In this document: positions 24,856 through 32,719 of the stretch, piece after piece
How the letters are laid out: each line of letters starts with the position of its first letter
How positions within the stretch are numbered: the stretch's first letter is position 1
Source: Bacteroidales bacterium
GTDB taxonomy: Bacteria > Bacteroidota > Bacteroidia > Bacteroidales > UBA10428
Assembly (NCBI GenBank): GCA_020354785.1
Contig: CP070654.1
Span: 2,706,198-2,738,916, forward strand
Direction of reading: 5' to 3'
Length of the DNA stretch: 32,719 nucleotides
The notes under the pieces: model-generated
What the model saw: the letters and a program-made list of their open reading frames with translations, nothing else
Database searches by the model: none
What the model was told of the DNA's origin: nothing
Program-made: the position numbers and the translations under genes

Positions 24856-26619
24856 ATGAAAAAGAGAGCAGCATTTACTATATCCTTTATTGTTGGTTTG
24901 ATAATTGCCTTAATTGTAATATTTATCAGGGAAAAAAGGCAGAATCAATTTTCGAATAAAGAATTCCATATTATATATCCTTTTCATAATGCATTATTTC
25001 CTCCTGAGTTTCCTCCTCCTACTATCAAGTGGAGAGACAATGACAATAGCATTAAAAACTGGGAAGTTACACTTTATACCAGTGATAAAAAGTATATAAT
25101 AGAGGAAAGCATTAGTGAAAAAGAGTGGAGACCCACGGGTGCTCAGTGGGATAGTCTGAAGAGCCTCTCTGATCACAGGAATATAACCCTTAGAATATGC
25201 AGGGGTGACAGGAATTCAAGAAAAGGTATTGCCAGGATAAATTTAAGGATTGGTACGGTTGAAGTTGGTGCACCTATACTTTACAGGGAAATGCCTTTAC
25301 CTTTTGTATATGCTGAAGAGCATCTTGACTCTATGAATTTCAGGCTGGTAAACGTTGGTAGTGCGGAGCCTGCTCATTATGTAATGGAAAAATTTATGGT
25401 TTGCGGTAATTGCCATTCATTCAGTGCAGACGGAAAAACTATCGGCCTGGATTTTGATGCTGCACGAAGGGACAAAGGCGGGTACTTTCTTGAAGATATA
25501 AAAGACACGATGGTATTTGATACTACTAACTTCCTCTCATATACACAACTTCAAAAAAGAAGAACTTTCGGCGCCTTTTCAAAATTATCACCTGACGGAA
25601 GATATGTTGCCACAACGATAAAAGACAGGGCCGTGCTTAAAAATTTCGGATATGAATATGAAGAGCTTTTCCACACCCAGCTATTTTTTATGGTAAACGG
25701 TGTACTGGCAATTTATGACAGGGAAACCGGGAAATTATGGGAATTGCCGGGTGCAGATTCTGAAGAATATGTACATACTAATGCTTTCTGGACACCTGAC
25801 GGCAAGAATATCATTTTTGCACGGGCAAATGCCCTGCCAAGGCCGTTATATGACGATGAACTTACAGTCAGGGATGAAAACTTAATTGACAAATTTGTTA
25901 AGAGGGAGAGGGAGCTCAAATACGATCTTTATATTATACCCTTTAATGAGGGTAAGGGTGGTACAGCCAGGCCCATAAAAGGTGCTTCCCATAATGGCAA
26001 AAGCAACTATTTCCCTGCAGTATCACCAGATGGCAAATGGCTCGTATTTTGCAAGGCAGAAAATTTTATGCTCCTAATGCCTGACAGCAGACTGTATATT
26101 AAGCCGATGAAAGGAGGAAAGCCAAAAAAGTTAAAATGCAACTTTTACCAGCTAAATTCCTGGCATGCCTGGTCACCAAACAGTAAATGGATGGTGTTTG
26201 TTTCAAAGGTATTCGGACCCTATACAGATATGTTCCTGACACATATAGATGAAAATGGCAACGCTTCAATTCCGGTACTTATTGAAAATGCGAAAGGGCC
26301 GAAACGTGTAGCCAATTACCCTGAATTCATTAACTGCAAAGCAGATTATACTTTCAATATGGTATATGATTATATAAACATCAGTCATATACAAAGAGCC
26401 CTTAAAGCAGGCGATATTGATAAAGCCAATGAATATGCCGATAAATATATATCACAGGGAAATATCTGCATGCCTTCAGAATATTTTCAGCTTTATAAAA
26501 TATTCAGGAGCCTTGAAAGATATGAAGAAGCAAATAAATATCTGAACCTTGTAATGAGATCAGACTCAGCCTATAATGCAAGGAAAGAGTACACTAAAAG
26601 TGATAACCCGGAAGAATAA
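24856..26619 (+). CDS. Membrane-anchored CxxCH / PD40 beta-propeller / TPR protein
   Basis: The function of this 587-residue protein is unknown. Residues 5-24 are a hydrophobic segment followed by basic residues, so it is probably an N-terminal anchor with the rest in the periplasm. C183-x-x-C186-H187 (CGNCHSFSADG) is a c-type heme attachment motif. The region 240-460 carries TolB/PD40-type propeller repeats (LSPDGRYVATT, WTPDGKNIIFA, VSPDGKWLVFC, WSPNSKWMVFV). Residues from about 515 (RALKAGDIDKANEYADKYI, then LERYEEANKYLNLV) look like TPR helices. Its stop is 11 bp before GH115, so the pair is an operon. It may scaffold, sense or transfer electrons at the envelope; this is inference. Confidence 0.7.
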   Translation: MKKRAAFTISFIVGLIIALIVIFIREKRQNQFSNKEFHIIYPFHNALFPPEFPPPTIKWRDNDNSIKNWEVTLYTSDKKYIIEESISEKEWRPTGAQWDSLKSLSDHRNITLRICRGDRNSRKGIARINLRIGTVEVGAPILYREMPLPFVYAEEHLDSMNFRLVNVGSAEPAHYVMEKFMVCGNCHSFSADGKTIGLDFDAARRDKGGYFLEDIKDTMVFDTTNFLSYTQLQKRRTFGAFSKLSPDGRYVATTIKDRAVLKNFGYEYEELFHTQLFFMVNGVLAIYDRETGKLWELPGADSEEYVHTNAFWTPDGKNIIFARANALPRPLYDDELTVRDENLIDKFVKRERELKYDLYIIPFNEGKGGTARPIKGASHNGKSNYFPAVSPDGKWLVFCKAENFMLLMPDSRLYIKPMKGGKPKKLKCNFYQLNSWHAWSPNSKWMVFVSKVFGPYTDMFLTHIDENGNASIPVLIENAKGPKRVANYPEFINCKADYTFNMVYDYINISHIQRALKAGDIDKANEYADKYISQGNICMPSEYFQLYKIFRSLERYEEANKYLNLVMRSDSAYNARKEYTKSDNPEE

Positions 26620-26630
26620 ATCCTATAGAT

Positions 26631-29498
26631 ATGACAAAATATTTTAATCTGTTTTCAGGAATATGCCTTACCCTGGTTTTTACGCAAGCTTGTAAAGATG
26701 CAGGTGATACATCATGGATATCAACAGAAAAAGAAGTGAATAGTTTTACTCTTTCTGCCAGGGGACAGCCTGCGCCATTATTTGTAAGTGACAGAGATTA
26801 TCAGGGAGTTATACTGGCAACAAAAAACCTGAAGGCAGATATTGGAATGGTAACAAACAAAGAGCCTCAACTCTTTACAGGTGAAGTACCTGGTCAGGAA
26901 GAGATTATCATTGTGGGAACAATTGGTAAAAGCCCGGTTATAGATAAGATTATAGAGAACAGAAAGCTTAATGTTAAAAAAATTAGAGACAAGTGGGAGA
27001 CATTTGTTATCGAGGTACTGGAAAAACCGTTACCCGGTATTGAACGCGCGCTGGTAATCGCCGGCAGCGATAAACGGGGTACAATATATGGCATTTATGA
27101 ACTGTCAGCAAAAATAGGAGTATCGCCATGGTACTGGTGGGCTGATGTGCCGGTTATGCACAAACCAGACCTGTATGTAATGCCGGGACGTTATTCGCAG
27201 GGGGAGCCCGGGGTGAAGTACAGGGGTATTTTTATCAATGATGAGGCACCGGCTCTATCAGGATGGGCTTATGAGAAATTCGGAGGTTTTAATCATAAGT
27301 TTTATGAGAAGGTTTTTGAACTGATTTTACGTCTTAAAGGTAATTATCTGTGGCCTGCTATGTGGGGCAGGGCGTTTTATGCAGATGATACACTTAATCC
27401 GAAGCTGGCTGATGAATATGGAGTTGTAATAGGAACATCGCATCACGAACCTCTGATGAGGGCTCATGCCGAATGGCGGCGTTTTGGATCGGGAAGATGG
27501 AATTATGAGCTTAATGAGGATAATCTGAAGGAATTCTGGAGGGAAGGTATAAGAAGAATGGGATCATATGAGAGTATAGTTACTATTGGTATGAGGGGAG
27601 ACGGTGATGAACCTATGACAGAAGGGACTGCAATTGCACTGCTTGAGAGAATTGTTAAAAACCAGAGGGAAATTATTGAAGAAGTAACGGGAAAGCCTAA
27701 ATCCGAAGTTCCGCAAAAGTGGGCTTTATATAAAGAGGTCCAGGATTATTATGATAAAGGTATGCGAGTGCCTGACGATGTAACATTGTTGCTATGCGAT
27801 GATAACTGGGGTAATATAAGAAAACTGCCAAGACCTGAGGATGCACCAAGGTCTGGCGGATATGGAATATATTATCATTTTGACTATGTTGGGGGGCCGA
27901 GAAATTATAAGTGGCTGAATACAAATCCGATTGCAAGGGTATGGGAGCAGATGCACCTGGCATATCACTACAGGGCAAGGCAAATATGGATAGTAAATGT
28001 AGGAGATATTAAACCTATGGAATTTCCTGTACAGTTCTTTCTTGACTATGCATGGGATCCTGAAAAGTGGCCTGCATATCGTTTACCGGAATACACAAGG
28101 TTATGGGCAAAGCAGCAGTTTGGTGACAGGCACTCAGAAGCTATTGCAGATATACTCACAGAATACACTAAATATAATGGACGAAGAAAGCCTGAATTGC
28201 TTGATTCCTCTGTTTATAGTCTGACTGACTTCAGGGAAGCGGAAACTATTGTAGCTGACTATAATAAGCTGGCCAGTCAGGCTGAACAAATCTACGATGA
28301 ACTGCCTTCAGAGTTTAAAGATGCATATTACCAGCTTGTACTTTTCCCTGTAAAAGCGTGTGCTAATCTGAATGACCTGCATGTATCGGCTGGTAGAAAC
28401 CATTTATATGCTAAGCAAAGAAGGGCTGCGACAAATATTCTTGCGCAGAGGGTAAGAGACTTATTTGTAAAAGACGCTGAACTTACAGATTACTTTCATA
28501 CTAAGATAGCTGATGGCAAATGGAACCATATAATGTCACAAACTCATATAGGTTACACATACTGGCAGCAGCCTGAACAAAATAATATGCCTGAGGTTAA
28601 AGAGATCATCCTGCCCGATGTAGCAGAAATGGGCGTGGCAATTGAAGGCTCAGAAAGCTGGTGGCCGATGGAAAAAAGTGATGCTGTATTACCCGGATTC
28701 GATCCCTTTAATCAGCAGAAATATTATATAGAAGTATTTAATCGCGGACAGACTCCATTTGACTATGTTATTGAAACTGAAAAGCCATGGTTATTTGTTA
28801 CTCCCGGCAAAGGAAAAGTTGATATGGAAAAGCGTGTGTGGGTAGATGTTGACTGGGAACAGGTCCCGAAAGGAATACATAATATCCCGATAAAAATTAA
28901 TGGCCCGGATGGAATGATTGTAATTGTCAGGGCTGAGATTAATAATGAGTTTCCTGAAAAAGATCTGATAAAAGGTTTTGTTGAAAGTAACGGTTATGTT
29001 TCTATGGAAGCTGAACACTACACCAGGGCAGTTAATACAGGTCCTGTCAGCTGGTTATGTATCCCGGATCTGGGCCGTACGCTTTCAGGAATGACACCTG
29101 TTCCTGTAACAGCTGAAAATCAGATTCCCGGAGGCAACAGTCCACGCCTGGAATATCAGATCCAACTCATTAAAAGCGGTGAAGTAAAGGTTAAGGCATA
29201 TCTATCACCTACTTTGAATTTTCATAATGATGAAGGATTGTGTTATGCTGTTTCTATTGATGATGAGCAGCCGCAGATTATTAATATACATAAAGACAGG
29301 ACTTTCCAGGACTGGGAAGAATCCGTAAGAAACAATATTACTATAGGTGTCTCCAGCCACAATATTACGGAACCCGGTAAGCATGTCCTGAAGTACTGGA
29401 TGGTTGATCCGGGTATTGTGTTGCAGAAGCTTGTTGTAGAAACAGACCAGGTCAGGCCAAGTTACCTGGGGCCGCCGGAAAGTTACTACAGTCCATGA
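26631..29498 (+). CDS. GH115 xylan alpha-1,2-glucuronidase, predicted lipoprotein
   Basis: GH115 enzymes remove 4-O-methyl-D-glucuronic acid from internal and terminal xylose units of glucuronoxylan. This 955-residue protein has the full family length. A lipoprotein signal ends at C21 (VFTQAC). The N-terminal domain is followed by the catalytic barrel, with the family segments YRGIFINDEAPALSGWA (197-213), LRLKGNYLWPAMWGRAF and TIGMRGDGDEPM (318-329). A helical region and a C-terminal beta-sandwich (WWPMEKSDAVLPGFDP onward) complete the architecture. It follows the CxxCH/propeller gene by 11 bp and faces GH30 and GH116 tail to tail. Confidence 0.93.
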   Translation: MTKYFNLFSGICLTLVFTQACKDAGDTSWISTEKEVNSFTLSARGQPAPLFVSDRDYQGVILATKNLKADIGMVTNKEPQLFTGEVPGQEEIIIVGTIGKSPVIDKIIENRKLNVKKIRDKWETFVIEVLEKPLPGIERALVIAGSDKRGTIYGIYELSAKIGVSPWYWWADVPVMHKPDLYVMPGRYSQGEPGVKYRGIFINDEAPALSGWAYEKFGGFNHKFYEKVFELILRLKGNYLWPAMWGRAFYADDTLNPKLADEYGVVIGTSHHEPLMRAHAEWRRFGSGRWNYELNEDNLKEFWREGIRRMGSYESIVTIGMRGDGDEPMTEGTAIALLERIVKNQREIIEEVTGKPKSEVPQKWALYKEVQDYYDKGMRVPDDVTLLLCDDNWGNIRKLPRPEDAPRSGGYGIYYHFDYVGGPRNYKWLNTNPIARVWEQMHLAYHYRARQIWIVNVGDIKPMEFPVQFFLDYAWDPEKWPAYRLPEYTRLWAKQQFGDRHSEAIADILTEYTKYNGRRKPELLDSSVYSLTDFREAETIVADYNKLASQAEQIYDELPSEFKDAYYQLVLFPVKACANLNDLHVSAGRNHLYAKQRRAATNILAQRVRDLFVKDAELTDYFHTKIADGKWNHIMSQTHIGYTYWQQPEQNNMPEVKEIILPDVAEMGVAIEGSESWWPMEKSDAVLPGFDPFNQQKYYIEVFNRGQTPFDYVIETEKPWLFVTPGKGKVDMEKRVWVDVDWEQVPKGIHNIPIKINGPDGMIVIVRAEINNEFPEKDLIKGFVESNGYVSMEAEHYTRAVNTGPVSWLCIPDLGRTLSGMTPVPVTAENQIPGGNSPRLEYQIQLIKSGEVKVKAYLSPTLNFHNDEGLCYAVSIDDEQPQIINIHKDRTFQDWEESVRNNITIGVSSHNITEPGKHVLKYWMVDPGIVLQKLVVETDQVRPSYLGPPESYYSP

Positions 29499-29502
29499 TC
29501 TT

Positions 29503-29521
29503 ATGCCACAGCATTTGGCAT
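29503..29521. terminator. Hairpin between convergent GH115 and GH30 genes
   Basis: ATGCCA and TGGCAT are perfect 6-bp arms with a 7-nt loop, filling most of the 30-bp gap between two converging stop codons. The position suits a bidirectional terminator. No T-run follows on either strand, so it is only a candidate. Confidence 0.42.
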
Positions 29522-29528
29522 GAGCACA

Positions 29529-31346
29529 TTAGTCTCCTCCGGTGAAAAGCAGGAGGGTAGTAACAGAACTTTTTGGCATTTTGAGCAATCCTTTTCCATT
29601 ATAGTTGCCAGCTAAAACACAGTTTTCTTTCTGACTCGACCTGTATATTTCTCCTTTGGTTATATAGATACCCTTAATGGAGAGATCAACAGATATCTCA
29701 ACATCATCACTGGTATTGATTATAACTGCAGTTATTTTTCTGTTATCAGGACTGATATAAGCTGAAATCCTGAGGCTTGTATTGTCAGTTGAAGCATCAA
29801 CACGCTGCCAGTCAGAATCTATAAAAGCAGAATATTGTTTAAAAGTATAATAGGAGGAATTTATTGTGTAGGAAACCGGATCATTAATGCTTATCAGGCC
29901 GGAATCCGGATTCCAGTACAAATCCCAGTAAAGATAGGCAGCTACCTCCTCGACAGTCATAGAGTTATGTATTAAAAGTGCCGTACTCATTGCGCCGGTC
30001 CAGGTGACAGGTTCTACTTCGAATTCTGTCTGAAACTTGGGCTTGCTGCCGTATTGAGAAACAAGTTCGTTAAAAAGGTTCATGCTAGGAATGAATCTGT
30101 CAGGAAACTCGCCACAGAAACTGCAATTGTAGAGATGGTGTGCATAACCATAAACATGGGACAGACTATCCAGATTTTTTATATATCTTTCGGAATGGCC
30201 CAAACTTGATGTTTCAGGAGCAAGCATCTTTGGCATATCCGTCCCCATTTCGGTATTTAACTTTTGCCATACAGTTTCGAAAGCTTTATCATATCCGGCC
30301 AGGGTTTGATCTGCGGTTTCTGTAGCTTCGAACACACATGAATTCCACGGAGCCGGGTAGTCAGTTTCATTTTGTATGTTTAAATATTCCACATTAATCC
30401 CTTCTTTTTTAAGGGCAACCAGGCTTTTATGCCACCACTGTGCAAACTCATCATATGCAAATTTTCCATTGTTTTTTTTAAGAGTTCCTCCGCTTATTTT
30501 TGAATTACTTTTTAAGTAAACCGGTGGAGACCATGATGAAATCATAATCTTCATATCCCGGCCGAGGGCTGCCTGCCCGCTTTTAATTATCTCAACTGTT
30601 TCATCGAAGTTTTGAGGATTAATGTCGTAATAGTTATGGATACGCAATATGTCAAGCCCAAGATCTTTAAAGAGAAGATTATATAGTTCATTTTTTTTCT
30701 CATGGTTGACCAGGTCAGGAGTATAAAAGGCAGTGGAAGCACCCAGACCTTCTATTTTCTGATGACGAGTCTTAACATCGATCTGCCCTGCTGCTTCCGG
30801 TCTGCCAGGAATACTTTCCGCGGTTTCAACCTCGGGTCCATATACCTGCACATCATCAATATAAAAAATTACCCCTGGTTTCGGGCCTTCAAAGTAAATA
30901 TCCAGCACTGTTAATACGCCGGTTACATCCAGTGTAAATTCTCCTGAAAGTTGAGTCCACCCGGTGTCTGTTGCAGTTGTCCCTGCTAAATTTATATAAT
31001 TTATACCGCTATCGTCCTGCTTTTCAACAGATATTGCAACGAAATCATTGCTGGCATTATCAAGCTTTACCCAGGCCGATACTTTATAAGGCTTCCCTTC
31101 CACAAGCTTATCAAATAGAGATTGTTTGGCTCCCTGCCATGTCTGCTTTCTTTCAAAAACTTTCAGGCTTCCATTACCACTGTGAACTGGTGACGAAACA
31201 ACCCTGACAGCACAGGTCCGGCTAAACCATCCCTCTCTTCCTTTTTCGAAACCAGGATTTTCCAGGATATTTGAATCACCATAAGCATACACAAATGACA
31301 TAAAGCAAAGAATGAAAACCGTGCTGTAAAAACTCTTGTAAGACAT
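29529..31346 (-). CDS. GH30 glycoside hydrolase with N-terminal carbohydrate-binding module
   Basis: This is a secreted glycosidase, probably a (glucuronoarabino)xylanase. Residues 1-22 are a signal peptide without a lipobox. Residues about 26-170 form a beta-sandwich of the CBM4/9/22 type, starting ENPGFEKGREGW and ending FYIDDVQVYG. The GH30 catalytic domain follows (about 188-600, from VKTRHQKIEGLGAS), with the acid/base E327 in NIQNE and the nucleophile E441 in FQTEF. The last 80 residues are the side beta-domain typical of GH30. The subfamily is uncertain; a xylan-active group such as GH30_8 is favoured by the GH115 neighbour. A strong GGAGGG precedes the start, 11 bp after the GH116 stop. 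Confidence 0.88.
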   Translation of the reverse strand: MSYKSFYSTVFILCFMSFVYAYGDSNILENPGFEKGREGWFSRTCAVRVVSSPVHSGNGSLKVFERKQTWQGAKQSLFDKLVEGKPYKVSAWVKLDNASNDFVAISVEKQDDSGINYINLAGTTATDTGWTQLSGEFTLDVTGVLTVLDIYFEGPKPGVIFYIDDVQVYGPEVETAESIPGRPEAAGQIDVKTRHQKIEGLGASTAFYTPDLVNHEKKNELYNLLFKDLGLDILRIHNYYDINPQNFDETVEIIKSGQAALGRDMKIMISSWSPPVYLKSNSKISGGTLKKNNGKFAYDEFAQWWHKSLVALKKEGINVEYLNIQNETDYPAPWNSCVFEATETADQTLAGYDKAFETVWQKLNTEMGTDMPKMLAPETSSLGHSERYIKNLDSLSHVYGYAHHLYNCSFCGEFPDRFIPSMNLFNELVSQYGSKPKFQTEFEVEPVTWTGAMSTALLIHNSMTVEEVAAYLYWDLYWNPDSGLISINDPVSYTINSSYYTFKQYSAFIDSDWQRVDASTDNTSLRISAYISPDNRKITAVIINTSDDVEISVDLSIKGIYITKGEIYRSSQKENCVLAGNYNGKGLLKMPKSSVTTLLLFTGGD

Positions 31347-31351
31347 ATTAA

Positions 31352-31357
31352 CCCTCC
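31352..31357 (-). promoter_or_regulatory. Strong Shine-Dalgarno GGAGGG before GH30
   Basis: On the minus strand TAAGGAGGG runs directly from the GH116 stop codon, leaving 5 nt to the GH30 ATG. Most genes in this window lack any such site. It implies reinitiation or independent strong loading on GH30. Confidence 0.6.
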
Positions 31358-32719
31358 TTACCTCATTAATTCGGTTATATAAGATTTTAGTTTTCCTGTA
31401 TCAATTATGGTAGCTTTCGTTTGATTTTGAAGCTCCTTAATATGTTGCATCACTATATGAGTCATTACTGCTCCAGGCCGGGGATAAGCAGCTACTATAT
31501 AGTGGGGTCCCTCAGTGGTTTCACCCTCTTCTTTTTCAAATTCAGCCCTGAGGTTATCCGGTGTTATCAATGAATTACCATACTGGAATACTACCTTGTC
31601 CATCGCCTTGTATACCTCTTTACTCTCTTTGACCATGCCATAATAATCAAGCAGCTGGGCAAAAACATAATTTGATGTTGTATAAACATCCTGTCCCTGC
31701 TCCGATTCCACTTCTTCCCCGTCCTCTGTGCGGCACATTGCCCAGCCCATTGTAGTACGGTTATTCTCATAAATAGTCCTCAGGATTTTTTTTGCTTTAT
31801 CCTCAGAGATAAAAGGTTCTTCACCTATAGATATTAAATACCATAAAGAATCCAGCTGGTTGGTCCATGTATCCGTATTTGTTTCTCCTGTTTCAGGATC
31901 ATAACATGTGATATAATACTGCAATGTGCGGCCTTTTTTATTTTTCACCTCTCTCCAGAGTTTTTCAAAACTTAGCATAGCTTTTTCAAACATTTGCCGG
32001 TACTGCTTTTTAGCAGGGCCATCTTTCATCATGTCTGCCATTTTAGTCATTGCCTGTACACCGGCCAGGAAAGTAGTGACATCATAAGCATCTACACCAA
32101 ATAAGGTTAAATTATCAAAAGTATTTTTTACCTCATTCGGATTACCTTCAGGAATACCGTCTTTATCAATATCGAGAGTCATTAAAAATTCCAGGCCAAA
32201 TTTAAGCGTATCCCAGTTTTTCTTTAAGAATTCCATATCCCCCAGGAATTTGACATTGCGCAGGACTCTTAATGCAAGTTTCGGGAAAAGATCAATCCAG
32301 TAGTTATTGTTGTACCATGCATAATCACTGACGTTTCGTAAGGGATGACCTTTGGGCATTGCTCCTACATCATGGGCTACACTGCCCTTAATCTTGAAAG
32401 CATCACGTATCTGGGTCATCACCTCGTCTTCGTATTCATCCGTATAGTCATAATAGTGTTTTCTGGCTTCTATAAATGAAGAGTGATAATGGTAAAAGCG
32501 TGGTGAAGGATCTTCAGCCAGAATTGAGTCGATAAACCTCTGGCAAAGTTCCTGTTCAATGTCCGGAAAGAGAATAAGCAATACCATTGAATACCAGTCA
32601 ACATCAGAAGGATTGATATAAGCATAGTCAAAACATTCCAGGAATCTTGCTACATCATTACCGTCCTTGTCTTCAGTCCATACACAAGCATTTGACAAAG
32701 GAAAACTGAATTCGTTAAA
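31358..32719 (-). CDS. GH116 family glycosidase (GBA2-like), 5' end missing
   Basis: This is the C-terminal catalytic part of a GH116 enzyme, a family with beta-glucosidase, beta-xylosidase and glucosylceramidase members. The frame is open to the window edge, and the visible part begins FNEFSFPLSNACVWTED. The TTG at 32698 is internal. The alpha/alpha-barrel motifs are present: FLECFDYAYINPSDVDWY (candidate nucleophile Glu), YNNNYWIDLFPKLALRVLR, DIDKDGIPEGNPNEVKNTFD (candidate acid/base Asp at its end), GVDAYDVTTFLAGVQAM and DTWTNQLDSLWYL. About 454 codons are present of a protein usually near 800-900. It is followed 11 bp later by GH30, so they form one operon. Beta-xylosidase activity is suggested only by the neighbours. 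Confidence 0.85.
   Translation of the reverse strand, partial: FNEFSFPLSNACVWTEDKDGNDVARFLECFDYAYINPSDVDWYSMVLLILFPDIEQELCQRFIDSILAEDPSPRFYHYHSSFIEARKHYYDYTDEYEDEVMTQIRDAFKIKGSVAHDVGAMPKGHPLRNVSDYAWYNNNYWIDLFPKLALRVLRNVKFLGDMEFLKKNWDTLKFGLEFLMTLDIDKDGIPEGNPNEVKNTFDNLTLFGVDAYDVTTFLAGVQAMTKMADMMKDGPAKKQYRQMFEKAMLSFEKLWREVKNKKGRTLQYYITCYDPETGETNTDTWTNQLDSLWYLISIGEEPFISEDKAKKILRTIYENNRTTMGWAMCRTEDGEEVESEQGQDVYTTSNYVFAQLLDYYGMVKESKEVYKAMDKVVFQYGNSLITPDNLRAEFEKEEGETTEGPHYIVAAYPRPGAVMTHIVMQHIKELQNQTKATIIDTGKLKSYITELMR

Overview
The window looks like chromosomal DNA of a Bacteroidota bacterium, probably class Bacteroidia (Marinilabiliales/Bacteroidales-like). The evidence is an AT-rich sequence, Bacteroidota-type promoter elements (TTG-N19-TAnnTTTG, best seen before ppa), almost no Shine-Dalgarno sequences, a Nudix-fold arabinose regulator of the kind known from Bacteroides, many lipoprotein signals, and adjacent parE and parC. 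The genus cannot be fixed from sequence alone. No tRNA, rRNA, CRISPR array, insertion sequence or phage gene was recognised.

Layout. (1) 1-4476: topoisomerase IV genes parE (5' end cut by the window edge) and parC. (2) 4517-6993: four small co-directional genes (GNAT-like protein, DinB-like protein, YhcH/YjgK/YiaL-family protein, cupin). (3) 7025-7741, minus: a lipoprotein built of repeated G-N-G-N turns. (4) 7951-8952: a D-2-hydroxyacid dehydrogenase with a candidate terminator. (5) 9055-11893: a carotenoid operon, crtI-crtB plus a Met-rich lipoprotein one base downstream. (6) 17748-11900, minus: a complete L-arabinose operon araA-araD-araB-mutarotase-araR, with a perfect inverted repeat just before araA. 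(7) 17914-19771: rsgA and a PHP-like exported protein, divergent from araA. (8) 21627-19749, minus: RRM protein, cold-shock protein and a B12-binding radical SAM protein, preceded by a roughly 200-nt candidate leader with competing hairpins. (9) 21981-29498, plus: lipoprotein-type inorganic pyrophosphatase, DHOD-like protein, adenosine deaminase, a CxxCH/beta-propeller/TPR protein and a GH115 alpha-glucuronidase. (10) 32719-29529, minus: GH116 (5' end cut by the window edge) and GH30+CBM, translationally coupled, meeting GH115 tail to tail at a hairpin.

How the genes fit together. GH115 (removes 4-O-methyl-glucuronic acid), GH30 (xylanase-type) and GH116 (beta-glucosidase/xylosidase-type) form a plausible glucuronoarabinoxylan-degrading group. 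The nearby ara operon can bring released L-arabinose into the pentose phosphate pathway as D-xylulose-5-phosphate. No SusC/SusD pair, sugar transporter or arabinofuranosidase lies in the window, so uptake and arabinose release must be encoded elsewhere.

Most genes are recognisable families. The least explained items are the Met-rich lipoprotein coupled to crtB, the CxxCH propeller protein next to GH115, the lipoprotein form of a fully conserved pyrophosphatase, the GNGN-repeat lipoprotein, and the RNA leader before the RRM/cold-shock genes. I did not find a clearly new multi-gene system.
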